Assembly (NCBI GenBank): GCA_021199275.1 | Contig: JAJQIJ010000001.1 | Span: 90,473 to 154,472 of the forward strand | Direction: 5' to 3' | Origin: Clostridiales bacterium | GTDB lineage: Bacteria; Bacillota; Clostridia; Oscillospirales; Acutalibacteraceae | Length of the DNA stretch: 64,000 nt | Shown: piece after piece, positions 36,756-46,036 of the stretch | Layout of the letters: each line of letters begins with the position of its first letter | Numbering within the stretch: the stretch's first letter is position 1 | Made by a program: the position numbers and the translations under genes | Notes under the pieces: model-generated | The model's input: the letters and a program-made list of their open reading frames with translations, nothing else | What the model was told of the DNA's origin: nothing | The model's database searches: none

Positions 36756-39119
36756 ATGAACAAACATTACAAAGCTCTTGAACTTGACAGCGTGCTGAAA
36801 ATGCTTTCGGAATGCGCTGTTTCCAAAGAGGCAAGGCAGAAAGCTTTACAGCTAAAACCCTGCTGCGAAATTGGCAGTGTGCGCGCTTGTCTTGACAAAA
36901 CAGCCTGCGCCTATTCGCTGGCAGTGCGTTATGGGTTTGCCCCTTTTTCAAATATAAATAATGTGCAGCAGTCTCTTCAAAAAGCGGCGGCGGGGGCCAT
37001 GCTTGGGGCTGATGAATTGCTGGAAACAGGCACGCTTTTACGCGCATTCAGAAAGCTTTTAGCATGGTATGCTTCCTGTGCCGAAAAAAGCGGCGAGCTT
37101 GACATTTATTTTGATTCCGTTTACCAAAACAGATATTTTGAAGATAAAATTTTTTCAATAATTCTAAGCAGCGACGAAATTGCAGACAAAGCTTCAGCTG
37201 AGCTTTATGAAATCAGGCGCAAAATCAGGGCAAAAGAAAACGGTGTGCGCGAAAAGCTTGATTCAATGATACATAGCGCATATTACCAGAAATTTTTGCA
37301 GGAAGCAATTGTAACCCAAAGAAACGGCAGGTATGTGCTGCCGGTAAAGGCAGAAAACAGGGGCGAAATAGACGGGCTTGTGCACGACACTTCATCGTCA
37401 GGCGCAACTGTGTTCATAGAGCCCGCGTCAGTTGTTCAGGCAAATAATGAAATCAAGATTTTGCAGGGGCAGGAACGCGATGAAATTCAAAGAATCCTGC
37501 TTGAGCTTTCAGGCGAAGCGGCTTGTTTTGCAGAAAATATAAATATTTCTTATTCGGCAGCGGTGCAGCTTGATTTGATATTTGCAAAGGCCTCTCTTGC
37601 TTTCAAAATGAAAGCGGCAAAGCCGCAGCTTAATGAAGACGGCGTTATTGACCTGAAAAAAGCGCGCCACCCGCTCTTGGAGCCGCAAAAGGTTGTGCCA
37701 ACTGACATATCGCTTGGCACAGGCTTTGACACGCTTGTAATCACGGGGCCGAACACAGGGGGCAAAACGGTTTCGCTAAAAACCTTGGGGCTGCTGACTT
37801 TAATGACGATGTGCGGCATGATGATTCCGGCGCTTGAAAATTCCACGGTCTGCCCGTTTGCCAAAGTACTTGCCGACATTGGCGACGAACAGAGCATTCA
37901 GCAAAACCTTTCAACATTTTCAGCGCATATGGTAAATATAATAGAAATCATAAATGCGTCTGACGAAAACACCCTGATATTGATTGACGAACTCGGCGCC
38001 GGCACAGACCCGGTGGAAGGCGCGGCTCTTGCCGTTTCAATTATAGACACCCTGCGCGCCCGGGGCGCAAAAATTGCCGCCACAACCCATTACACAGAAT
38101 TAAAGGCTTACGCCCTTGAAACACCCGGAATTATGAACGCGTCGTGCGAATTTGACGTCAATACTCTTATGCCGACTTACAAGCTTTTAATGGGCGTGCC
38201 CGGCAAGTCAAACGCTTTTGCTATTTCACTGCGTTTGGGCATGGACAGCAGAATTGTTAAAAATGCAAAAAGCCTTGTAAATTCGCAAAGCCGTTCGTTT
38301 GAAAGTGCGCTTACCCGGCTGGAAGAGGACAGGCGCCGCCTGCAGCAGGAAATAAGCCGCGCCGAAAAGGAAGCCGAAACGGCTGACAAAATGAAACGCG
38401 CCGCCCAGTCTCAAAAAGACAAGATATTAAGCATTGAGGAAACTGAAATCAAACGCGCAAAGCATGAAGCGCAGAAAATAATCAATGAAGCAAAGCGAAA
38501 AAGCAGCGAATTTTTGCTTGAGCTTGACAGGCTGAAAAACGAAGCAACAGCGGCTGACTATGTAAAGCGGGCAAAGCGCAAAATTAAAAATTCCGTTGCC
38601 GGGCTGGAAGACGTTATAAGAGATTCCACAGAAATAAGCGAATGGCCGCAGGACTATAAGCTGCCGCGCAGCCTTCAGGTGGGAGACAGCGTGAATGTCA
38701 GAAATATAGGCAAAGGCGAAGTGGCCGAAGTTAAGGCAGACGGCAGTGTGCTTGTGCAGTGCGGGCTTATGAAAATGCGCGTTGATTCTGGCGAACTTAT
38801 GCTGTTGCCAAAGCAAAAAACGAAAGCGCCAACTCAGGTAAGAGTTGTGCGAACGTCTTCAAAATCAGACGGCAGCGTTAAATCGCAAATTGACCTAAGG
38901 GGAAAAACCGTTGACGAAGCGCTGGGCGAGCTTGACGCGTTTATTTACAGCTGCATTTTGTCTAACATTGAAACAATAAGCATTATACACGGCAAGGGCA
39001 CCGGCGCGCTGAGACAGGGCGTGCATAAAATGCTGCGTACGCACAAAAGCGTTAAAGAATTTCGCCTTGGCGAATACGGAGAGGGCGATTCGGGCATAAC
39101 AATAGCCACGCTTAAATAA
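36756..39119 (+). CDS. mutS2: MutS2 (recombination suppressor / ribosome rescue ATPase)
   Basis: ITGPNTGGKTVSLKTLGL...LILIDELGAGTDPVEGAALAVSIID...C-terminal Smr domain IDLRGKTVDEAL...IIHGKGTGALRQGV. Confidence 0.96.
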   Translation: MNKHYKALELDSVLKMLSECAVSKEARQKALQLKPCCEIGSVRACLDKTACAYSLAVRYGFAPFSNINNVQQSLQKAAAGAMLGADELLETGTLLRAFRKLLAWYASCAEKSGELDIYFDSVYQNRYFEDKIFSIILSSDEIADKASAELYEIRRKIRAKENGVREKLDSMIHSAYYQKFLQEAIVTQRNGRYVLPVKAENRGEIDGLVHDTSSSGATVFIEPASVVQANNEIKILQGQERDEIQRILLELSGEAACFAENINISYSAAVQLDLIFAKASLAFKMKAAKPQLNEDGVIDLKKARHPLLEPQKVVPTDISLGTGFDTLVITGPNTGGKTVSLKTLGLLTLMTMCGMMIPALENSTVCPFAKVLADIGDEQSIQQNLSTFSAHMVNIIEIINASDENTLILIDELGAGTDPVEGAALAVSIIDTLRARGAKIAATTHYTELKAYALETPGIMNASCEFDVNTLMPTYKLLMGVPGKSNAFAISLRLGMDSRIVKNAKSLVNSQSRSFESALTRLEEDRRRLQQEISRAEKEAETADKMKRAAQSQKDKILSIEETEIKRAKHEAQKIINEAKRKSSEFLLELDRLKNEATAADYVKRAKRKIKNSVAGLEDVIRDSTEISEWPQDYKLPRSLQVGDSVNVRNIGKGEVAEVKADGSVLVQCGLMKMRVDSGELMLLPKQKTKAPTQVRVVRTSSKSDGSVKSQIDLRGKTVDEALGELDAFIYSCILSNIETISIIHGKGTGALRQGVHKMLRTHKSVKEFRLGEYGEGDSGITIATLK

Positions 39120-39124
39120 TATAA

Positions 39125-39157
39125 GAGCCGGCTGCATGCAGCGCGGCTCATTTTTTG
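39125..39157 (+). terminator. Intrinsic terminator after mutS2
   Basis: GAGCCGgCTGCatGCAGcgCGGCTCATTTTTTG. Confidence 0.8.
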
Positions 39158-39206
39158 TTTTTGTGCTCAGCATGCTGAAAAATAAAAAACAATATTGAAT
39201 TTTGTC

Positions 39207-39235
39207 TTGACAAGCCGGCGGTTGTTATGTATAAT
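39207..39235 (+). promoter_or_regulatory. Consensus promoter for ylxM-ffh-rpsP-khpA
   Basis: TTGACA-N17-TATAAT (perfect consensus hexamers and spacing). Confidence 0.85.
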
Positions 39236-39296
39236 AGTCAAGCGATGTAAAGACCATGTACTTTACACGCTTTTTGCTGATAAGGGGGTCAGGGCA

Positions 39297-39659
39297 GTGC
39301 CAAAGAATCTTGAAATTTCATATTTGCTTGATTTTTACGGCGACATGCTTACTAAAAAGCAGCAGGATTTCCTTGACCTTTATTATAATAACGACCTTTC
39401 GCTGTCAGAAATAGCAGAAAACGAGGGCATTACGCGCCAAGGTGTGCGCGACGCTGTAAAACGCGCCGAATGCCAGCTTTATGACATGGAAAGCAGGCTT
39501 GGCTTCGCCAAATTTTTCACCGAACTCAAAAAGGGGCTGGGTGAAATTAAGGAATGTGCTGAAATAATTAATGAATATAATCTTTCGCACAGCCTGTCGC
39601 GTGAAATTAACGACAGCGTCAGCAGAATTAAATCGCTTGTTGATTACCTGGGCGAATAG
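39297..39659 (+). CDS. ylxM: YlxM/UPF0122 family HTH protein (GTG start)
   Basis: SYLLDFYGDMLTKKQQDFLDLYYNNDLSLSEIAENEGITRQGVRDAVKRAE; directly upstream of ffh. Confidence 0.9.
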   Translation: MPKNLEISYLLDFYGDMLTKKQQDFLDLYYNNDLSLSEIAENEGITRQGVRDAVKRAECQLYDMESRLGFAKFFTELKKGLGEIKECAEIINEYNLSHSLSREINDSVSRIKSLVDYLGE

Positions 39660-39699
39660 CTGCTTCGCCTGCAAAAAATAATTATTCGGGGGTGAGCTT

Positions 39700-41088
39700 T
39701 TGGCTTTTGAGGGGCTTTCCGAAAGGCTTGAAAATTCATTTAAAAAGCTTCGTGCCAAAGGCAAGCTGACTGAAGCGGACGTTAAAGAGGTAATGCGCGA
39801 GGTGCGCCTTGCCCTGCTTGAAGCAGACGTCAATTACAAAGTTGCAAAGGATTTTACAGCCAAAGTAACAGAACGCGCCATAGGCAAAGACGTTATGGAA
39901 TCATTAACGCCGGGGCAAATGGTTGTAAAAATAGTTAATGAAGAGCTGACAGAGCTTATGGGCTCAACCGAAAGCCGGCTTGCCAAATCAAACCACCCGC
40001 CGGTGGTTATAATGATGTGCGGCTTGCAGGGCTCCGGTAAAACAACCCACAGCGCAAAGCTTGCCCTTAAGCTGAAAAACGAAGGCCACCGCCCGCTGCT
40101 TGTTGCTTGCGACGTTTACCGCCCCGCAGCCATTAAACAGTTGCAGGTTGTGGGCGCGCAGGCAGGCGCCGCCGTTTTTGAAATGGGCGCGCAAAACCCG
40201 GTAAAGATTGCCGAAGAGGCTGTAAAATATGCCAAAGACCATGGCTGCGACTATGTGCTTTTAGACACTGCCGGGCGGCTGCATATAGACGAAGAGCTTA
40301 TGCAGGAGCTCAAAAACATTAAAAGTGAAATTCACCCGCATGAAATATTGCTTGTAATTGACGCAATGACAGGGCAGGACGCCGTAAACGTTGCAAAAAG
40401 CTTTAACGACAGCCTGGGCATAGACGGCGTAATTCTTACAAAGCTTGACGGCGACGCAAGGGGCGGCGCAGCGCTTTCGGTGCGCGCCGTTACGGGCAAG
40501 CCAATTAAATTTATAGGCACCGGTGAAAAGCTGGGCGACCTTGAAGCGTTTCACCCCAACAGAATGGCGTCCAGAATTCTCGGCATGGGAGATGTGCTTT
40601 CTCTTATTGAAAAGGCTGAACAAAGCCTTGACGAAAAGAAAGCTGCCGAACTTGAAAAAAAGCTTGCTAAAAACAAGTTTGACCTTGAAGATTTGCTTTC
40701 CCAATTTGAGCAAATTGAAAGAATGGGCAGCTTAAAGGACACAATAAAAATGCTGCCCGGAATAGGCTCAAAAATCAAAGATTCAGACATTGATGAAAAC
40801 GCCATTACAAAGCCGCGGGCAATAATTTACTCAATGACGGCTAAGGAAAGGCAAAAGCCTGAAATAATCAACCCGTCAAGAAAGCGCAGAATTGCCGCAG
40901 GCAGCGGCACAAGCGTGGAAGATGTAAACAGGCTGCTTTCACAATTTAAGCAAATGAAAAAAATGATGGGCAGCTTGACATCAAAGGGCGGCTCAAAAAT
41001 GAATAAAAAAATGCGCCGCATGATGCAGCAAAACCCCGAAATGGCGCAGAAAATGATGGGCGGCGGCAAAAACCCTTTCGGCTTTTAA
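39700..41088 (+). CDS. ffh: Signal recognition particle protein Ffh (TTG start)
   Basis: CGLQGSGKTTHSAKLALKLK...DTAGRLHIDEELMQEL...TKLDGDARGGAALS; Met-rich C-terminal M domain. Confidence 0.96.
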   Translation: MAFEGLSERLENSFKKLRAKGKLTEADVKEVMREVRLALLEADVNYKVAKDFTAKVTERAIGKDVMESLTPGQMVVKIVNEELTELMGSTESRLAKSNHPPVVIMMCGLQGSGKTTHSAKLALKLKNEGHRPLLVACDVYRPAAIKQLQVVGAQAGAAVFEMGAQNPVKIAEEAVKYAKDHGCDYVLLDTAGRLHIDEELMQELKNIKSEIHPHEILLVIDAMTGQDAVNVAKSFNDSLGIDGVILTKLDGDARGGAALSVRAVTGKPIKFIGTGEKLGDLEAFHPNRMASRILGMGDVLSLIEKAEQSLDEKKAAELEKKLAKNKFDLEDLLSQFEQIERMGSLKDTIKMLPGIGSKIKDSDIDENAITKPRAIIYSMTAKERQKPEIINPSRKRRIAAGSGTSVEDVNRLLSQFKQMKKMMGSLTSKGGSKMNKKMRRMMQQNPEMAQKMMGGGKNPFGF

Positions 41089-41205
41089 AGCAACTAAAAA
41101 AGCAAAACGCGCCGCATAAAAACGGCATGTCACAATGTTATTAACAGGTTATAACCCGCAGCGGTTAGACTTTGATTAGTAAATAATTTTATGGAGGTAA
41201 ATATA

Positions 41206-41448
41206 ATGGCAGTAAAAATCAGACTTCGCAGAATGGGTGCAAAGAAAGCGCCGTATTACCGTGTGGTAGTTGCAGATTCTCGTTTTCCGCGCGACGGGCG
41301 TTTTATTGAAGAAATCGGCACATATAACACAATGGTTGACCCGGCTGAAATCAAAATTGACGCTGAAAAAGCTAAAAAATGGCTTGCAAACGGCGCACAG
41401 CCCACAGACACTGTTAAAAGCATTCTTAAAAAAGAAGGCATTATGTAA
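41206..41448 (+). CDS. rpsP: 30S ribosomal protein S16
   Basis: [52 protein letters not shown]. Confidence 0.97.
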   Translation: MAVKIRLRRMGAKKAPYYRVVVADSRFPRDGRFIEEIGTYNTMVDPAEIKIDAEKAKKWLANGAQPTDTVKSILKKEGIM

Positions 41449-41459
41449 TTTTGCAAGTA

Positions 41460-41570
41460 AGTCCCCGCCTGTCAGGGCGGCGGCCGCCCCAACCGGTGGG
41501 CATGTAAGCTTTCGCCGGTTGCCGGCAGCGCATGCCTTTGGGGTATTAATGGCTAAATGCCATTATTTAA
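41460..41570 (+). other. Structured intercistronic element with potential pseudoknot
   Basis: CCCC(41487)-AACCGG(41491)-GGCATG(41499)-CCGGTT(41515)-CATGCC(41531)-GGGG(41540); then hairpin AATGGCtaaatGCCATT (41548-41564). Confidence 0.4.
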
Positions 41571-41588
41571 TTTAATTGAGGTGTTTTT

Positions 41589-41822
41589 ATGGAAGAACTT
41601 TTAATCAACATGGCGAAAGGCCTTGTTTCAGATAAAGACGCAGTAAGCGTGCAGAAAGACGAGCCAAACGAGCTTGGCGTAACGGTTTACCACCTGCATG
41701 TTGCTGAAGATGACATGGGGCGCGTAATAGGCAAGCAGGGCAGAATTGCAAAGGCAATTCGCGTTGTCATGCGCGCCGCAGCTATGAGAAATGACGTTAA
41801 GATTTCAGTTGAAATTGACTGA
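41589..41822 (+). CDS. khpA: KH-domain RNA-binding protein KhpA
   Basis: MEELLINMAKGLVSDKDAVSV...VIGKQGRIAKAIRVVMRAAA. Confidence 0.93.
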   Translation: MEELLINMAKGLVSDKDAVSVQKDEPNELGVTVYHLHVAEDDMGRVIGKQGRIAKAIRVVMRAAAMRNDVKISVEID

Positions 41823-41880
41823 CGGCCGCGCCCGGCTGTTAACAGCCGGCGCCCTAAATCGCATGTTTTCAAAAAAAATA

Positions 41881-41948
41881 AGAAAGGCTTTTGAGCCTTT
41901 CTTTTTTTCGCAAAAACACCCTGCGATGTTTTCGCAGGGTGTTTTTGC
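41881..41948 (+). terminator. Tandem intrinsic terminators (second is bidirectional)
   Basis: AGAAAGGCttttgaGCCTTTCTTTTTTT, then GCAAAAACACCCTGCGAtgttTTCGCAGGGTGTTTTTGC between convergent genes. Confidence 0.9.
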
Positions 41949-42018
41949 GAATTGTAAGTTCTTTTCGGGCGGCAGCGCCAAACCAAGCGCAGCTTTACCG
42001 GGCAAGTCACATGAAACG

Positions 42019-43035
42019 CTATGCGCGGGCAACCATGTCGCCATAGCGTTCCTTGCTTTCTTTAATAAATTGTTCAACCTGCATTGCAGTCGGCATGGCG
42101 TCTGAACAGCTGTGCGCCGAAATCAAAATTGAAGCAGAGGCAGAGCCGAATTCAAGGCAGTCTATTATTTCCTTGCCGTTGAGCAGGCTGTAAAGGAAAG
42201 ACGAGCCATAGCCGTCTCCGCCGCCAAAGCCTTTTAATTTAACGGCTGGGAATGGCTTGATTGTGTAAAACTTGCCGTCGTTTGTATAAGCCGTTGAGCC
42301 GTCTTTTCCATGCTTGATAACGCATATTGCCGCGCCGAACGACTGCCAGTATTTGGCAGATTCCATGTCGCTGCTTTTTACGCCGACTATTCTTTCGGTT
42401 AAATCAAATTCTTCGCGCGAGCCCATAATTATGTCTGCATTTTGCGCAAGCAGGGTGTAATAAACGGAAACTTCGTCCATTGACTGCCATGTGTATTCGC
42501 GCCAGTCAATGTCAAAAACTATGCGCACATTGTTCTTTTTTGCCAGCATAACGGCCTTTAAACAGGCTTCGCGGCTGGGGCTTTTGGCAAGCGCTGTGCC
42601 GCTTATAACAATGGCTTTGGCAGACGCTATATAATTTTCGTCAACATCTTCGGGGCTCAGGCAAAAGTCGGCAACATTGTCTCTGTACATAAGTATTGAC
42701 GACTCTTCTTTAGAAAGTATTTCAGTGAAAGTAAGCCCTGTGCACTCGCCGTTTTTCGCCCTGGTAACATGGCTTGTGTCAATTCCTTCATTTTCAAAAT
42801 ATTCCGTTACATAGTCGCCGAACTGGTCGTTTGAAACACAGCCCAGAAAACCAACCTTGCAGCCCAGCCGAGCAAGCCCCACGGCAATATTTGCGGGCGA
42901 GCCGCCGACATATTTATTGAAATTGGCTGACTTTGACAGCGGCATATACATGTCAGTCGGGTTGAAATCAATGGCAATTCTGCCCACCGGAATAAAGTCA
43001 ATGGGCTTAGACGAATCAAAGCTGACGTAATTCAT
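42019..43035 (-). CDS. iolC: 5-dehydro-2-deoxygluconokinase-like PfkB kinase
   Basis: FIPVGRIAIDFNPTDMYMPL...YVGGSPANIAVGLARLG...VFDIDWREYTW. Confidence 0.88.
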   Translation of the reverse strand: MNYVSFDSSKPIDFIPVGRIAIDFNPTDMYMPLSKSANFNKYVGGSPANIAVGLARLGCKVGFLGCVSNDQFGDYVTEYFENEGIDTSHVTRAKNGECTGLTFTEILSKEESSILMYRDNVADFCLSPEDVDENYIASAKAIVISGTALAKSPSREACLKAVMLAKKNNVRIVFDIDWREYTWQSMDEVSVYYTLLAQNADIIMGSREEFDLTERIVGVKSSDMESAKYWQSFGAAICVIKHGKDGSTAYTNDGKFYTIKPFPAVKLKGFGGGDGYGSSFLYSLLNGKEIIDCLEFGSASASILISAHSCSDAMPTAMQVEQFIKESKERYGDMVARA

Positions 43036-43081
43036 AATTATATCCTTTCATATTTGGTTAATTAAGTCAAAGACATGCATA

Positions 43082-43924
43082 TTAAGCTTTGTTGTCGCAG
43101 CCGAAAATAAGCATGTGCCGTTTGGCATTCAGGTAAGCACCTTCTATTTCTGCTGCGTGCAAATCATAATAATTTGTAATTTCATTTCTTCCATAACGGG
43201 CGGCAACATTGTGTTCAACACTGTCAAACGTTGCGGTGGCTATGTTTATTTTTTTTATGCCGGTTTCGGCGCATTTTTTAAAATCACAGTCGCTTATTCC
43301 GGTGCCGCCGTGCAAAACCAGCGGAACCTGCACAAGCTTGCTGCACCTTTCCAAAATGTCAAAACGCAGTTTGGGCGTTTCTTTATAATTCCCGTGCGCA
43401 TTGCCTATTGCAACGGCAAGCGCGTCAATGCCTGTTTCATTTGCAAACAGCTGTGCTTCCTGGGGCTTTGTGCAGTTTACGGCAATGTCTTCGCTGCCGT
43501 CTTCAGAGCCGCCCACAGCGCCTATTTCAGCCTCAACCGCCGCGCCGTATTTACGCGCTGCTGAAACTATTTTCTGCGTGCCGGCTATGTTTTCTGAAAG
43601 GCTCAGGTGGCTGCCGTCAAACATAACCGAAGTAAAACCAAGTTCAAGCGCTTCGTCAATTTTTTCTTCTGTTTTACCATGGTCAAAATGCACGGCAACA
43701 GGGGTTTTAGCCGCCTTTGCCGCCGCCACCATTAACGGGCCTATAATTTCCAGCGGGGACTGCTTTAAACGCACCTCTGCTATTTGAATTATTGCCGGCG
43801 CTGACAGTTCGCGGGCGGCTTTTAAAACGCCAAGCACCATTTCCATGTTTGCAACTGAAAATGAACCAACTGCCCAGCCGCCGCTTTTTGCCGCGCTGAG
43901 TAAATCACGCATATTTACAAGCAT
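43082..43924 (-). CDS. Class II fructose-bisphosphate aldolase family (IolJ-like)
   Basis: GSFSVANMEMVLGVLKAA...VAVHFDHGKTEEKIDEALELGFTSVMFDGS...VLHGGTGISD; start likely 43924 rather than 44005. Confidence 0.88.
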   Translation of the reverse strand: MLVNMRDLLSAAKSGGWAVGSFSVANMEMVLGVLKAARELSAPAIIQIAEVRLKQSPLEIIGPLMVAAAKAAKTPVAVHFDHGKTEEKIDEALELGFTSVMFDGSHLSLSENIAGTQKIVSAARKYGAAVEAEIGAVGGSEDGSEDIAVNCTKPQEAQLFANETGIDALAVAIGNAHGNYKETPKLRFDILERCSKLVQVPLVLHGGTGISDCDFKKCAETGIKKINIATATFDSVEHNVAARYGRNEITNYYDLHAAEIEGAYLNAKRHMLIFGCDNKA

Positions 43925-44123
43925 AAAATCAAATCCTAAAAAACAAAAATGTTTGGGCCGCTTTAACAGCTTATGGGAAACGCCCCGTTGCACAATGGCA
44001 GGCAAAACATATTAAAGCTTATTTCCAAATTTTTAACATGCAAAATCTGCCTGCCGGCTGCGGTAATGGCAGGCAATTACTTTGAAACGCGCTGCCGTCG
44101 CGGCGCAGCTGTTAACTAAATTA

Positions 44124-44454
44124 TGCGGGCCGGCTGGTAAGCCGAGTTCTGTTTCAGGCAGTTATCTATCTAGGCATACCGTTGCCGATATGCTCAAGCC
44201 ACATTTCGGGATTATGTGTCGAGCAAACAACTTCCCATTCTGTGTTGCAGCGGATAGGGTTTACATGGCAGCGCACGTTACCGCGCGCTCGGTGGGCTCT
44301 TACCCCGCCTTTCCACCCTTGCCGCAAAAGCGGCGGTTTATTTCTGTTGCACTTTCCCTAAGATTACTCTCGGCGGCCGTTAGCCGTTACCCTGCTCTGT
44401 GCTGCTCGGACTTTCCTCACATTAAAAAATGCGCAACTGCCCCACCGGCCCGCC
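44124..44454 (-). ncRNA. rnpB: RNase P RNA, class A
   Basis: Minus strand reads GTGAGGAAAGTCCGAGCAGCACAGAGCAGGGTAACGG...GGGTGGAAAGGCGGGGTAAGAGCCCACCG...ACAGAACTCGGCTTACCAGCCGGCCCGC; P1 GCGGGCCGG pairs with the 3' end. Confidence 0.95.
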
Positions 44455-44516
44455 GTTCAACAACGGGGCAAAAAGCCCCCTTAATTAAACGCTTTGTCAA
44501 AAGCTCGGTCGCATAT

Positions 44517-44545
44517 ATTTTAATTAATTAAAACTTATATGTCAA
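44517..44545 (-). promoter_or_regulatory. Promoter for rnpB
   Basis: Minus strand TTGACA-N17-TAAAAT. Confidence 0.7.
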
Positions 44546-44564
44546 CAATTTTTGGAATATATGG

Positions 44565-44593
44565 TTGAAAATATTTTCAATATGTAGTAAAAT
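44565..44593 (+). promoter_or_regulatory. Promoter for LCP gene
   Basis: TTGAAA-N17-TAAAAT. Confidence 0.6.
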
Positions 44594-44676
44594 CAAAGCA
44601 ACACGGCTTGTTTTATTGTTTGATTTATTCTTTCTTTTATTGCACGGCCGTGCGCTTTGTTTAAGGAGGTATAATT

Positions 44677-45909
44677 ATGGACAACGGCGATGAAAAATAT
44701 TATAACCCCGACGAAAGAGACAGGACCGTGCCGCCGGAAGAAAATTATTATCAAAAAAGTAATTTATATAGCGACATTGACTTGAATTTTAATTCAAGGC
44801 AGCGCAGCGACGTTCAAAACGAAATAATAAACCACCAGGGCGACGGGACATACAGCCCAGACGCTGAAAATTACATGGCCGAAGAGCCGGCCGAGCCGCG
44901 GCGCGTTTCGCGCGGCACAGGAAATAACAACACTGCGTCACTGGGGCAGCCGGGTGCGGGCAAACAAAAGAAAAGCCGAAAAAAAGCTTCAAAAACAAAA
45001 AAAAGGCTTATCGCAGCGCTTATAATAATTTTAATTCTTTTGGTGTTGCCGGGGCTGCTGGTTAATTCGGTTTTGTCACGCATAATATATGACGACAGGG
45101 AAGAGGACTATGTTTCATCTTCCGAACTTTATTCAGACAGCAGCGTAAAAAATATTTTACTGCTTGGGGTTGACGCCAGGAGCGAAGACAGCGACGACAG
45201 CAGCCGCTCTGATTCAATGATTTTGGTTTCCATTGACTCTGCAAACAACTGCATAAAAATGACGTCTTTTCTGCGCGACACATGGCTTTATATTCCGTGT
45301 CTGGGCTACAACCAGCGGCTGAATGCCGCATGCAGATACGGCGGTTACCAGGGCGTTGTTGACGCAATTGAATATAATTACGGCATTGAAATAGAGGGCT
45401 ATGTTGTAACCGACTTTGAAATGTTTCAGATTATGGTAGACAGCATTGGCGGAATTGAAATTGAAATTACCGAAGCGGAAGCAAACGAAGTTACCAACCA
45501 CCCCTCAACATACGGCGATGTTACGCTTGAAGCCGGCACGCAGACTTTAAGCGGCGAACAGGCGCTTGCATATTGCCGAATCAGAAAGGTGGGCACAGAC
45601 TGGGCGCGCACAGAACGCCAGCGCACTGTAATGCAGGAAATTTTAAGCGAACTGCTTTCGTCTAACCCGTTTACAGCGTTTAAAACCGTTTTCAATGTTG
45701 CGCCTTATATTGAAACAAACCTTTCAAAGTCTGAAATAATCAGCGCTGCGCTTAAGGCCCTTTTCAGCATAAGCGGCGGTTTTGAAACAGCGGCTTGCCC
45801 GTTTGACGGCACATGGAGCTATTCCACAATAAACGGGGCTGATGTCATTACAATAGATTTGGAAGCAAACCGGGAAGAACTCATAAATTTCATATACAGC
45901 AGCGACTAA
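44677..45909 (+). CDS. LytR-CpsA-Psr (LCP) family protein
   Basis: ILLLGVDARSEDSDDSSRSDSMILVSID...MTSFLRDTWLYIP...LSGEQALAYCRIRKVGTDWARTERQRTVM. Confidence 0.95.
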   Translation: MDNGDEKYYNPDERDRTVPPEENYYQKSNLYSDIDLNFNSRQRSDVQNEIINHQGDGTYSPDAENYMAEEPAEPRRVSRGTGNNNTASLGQPGAGKQKKSRKKASKTKKRLIAALIIILILLVLPGLLVNSVLSRIIYDDREEDYVSSSELYSDSSVKNILLLGVDARSEDSDDSSRSDSMILVSIDSANNCIKMTSFLRDTWLYIPCLGYNQRLNAACRYGGYQGVVDAIEYNYGIEIEGYVVTDFEMFQIMVDSIGGIEIEITEAEANEVTNHPSTYGDVTLEAGTQTLSGEQALAYCRIRKVGTDWARTERQRTVMQEILSELLSSNPFTAFKTVFNVAPYIETNLSKSEIISAALKALFSISGGFETAACPFDGTWSYSTINGADVITIDLEANREELINFIYSSD

Positions 45910-45962
45910 AAAGCGGCAAATTTCATTAAATTTGCCCGCCGGCTGCGCCCGGCACGCTTTTT
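45907..45962 (+). terminator. Terminator after LCP gene
   Basis: Nested hairpins GGCAAATTtcattaAATTTGCC and GCCGGctgcgcCCGGC, then CGCTTTTT. Confidence 0.5.
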
Positions 45963-46036
45963 CGCCCGGCGCAGATTTTCTTATGGAATGTGCACCGCTG
46001 CACGGCAAAAAGCATATTAAATTTTAGGAGTAAATT

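Noticed and set aside
44082-44531. 149-aa plus-strand ORF
   Set aside because: It is antisense to RNase P RNA (rnpB), which has clear conserved sequence.
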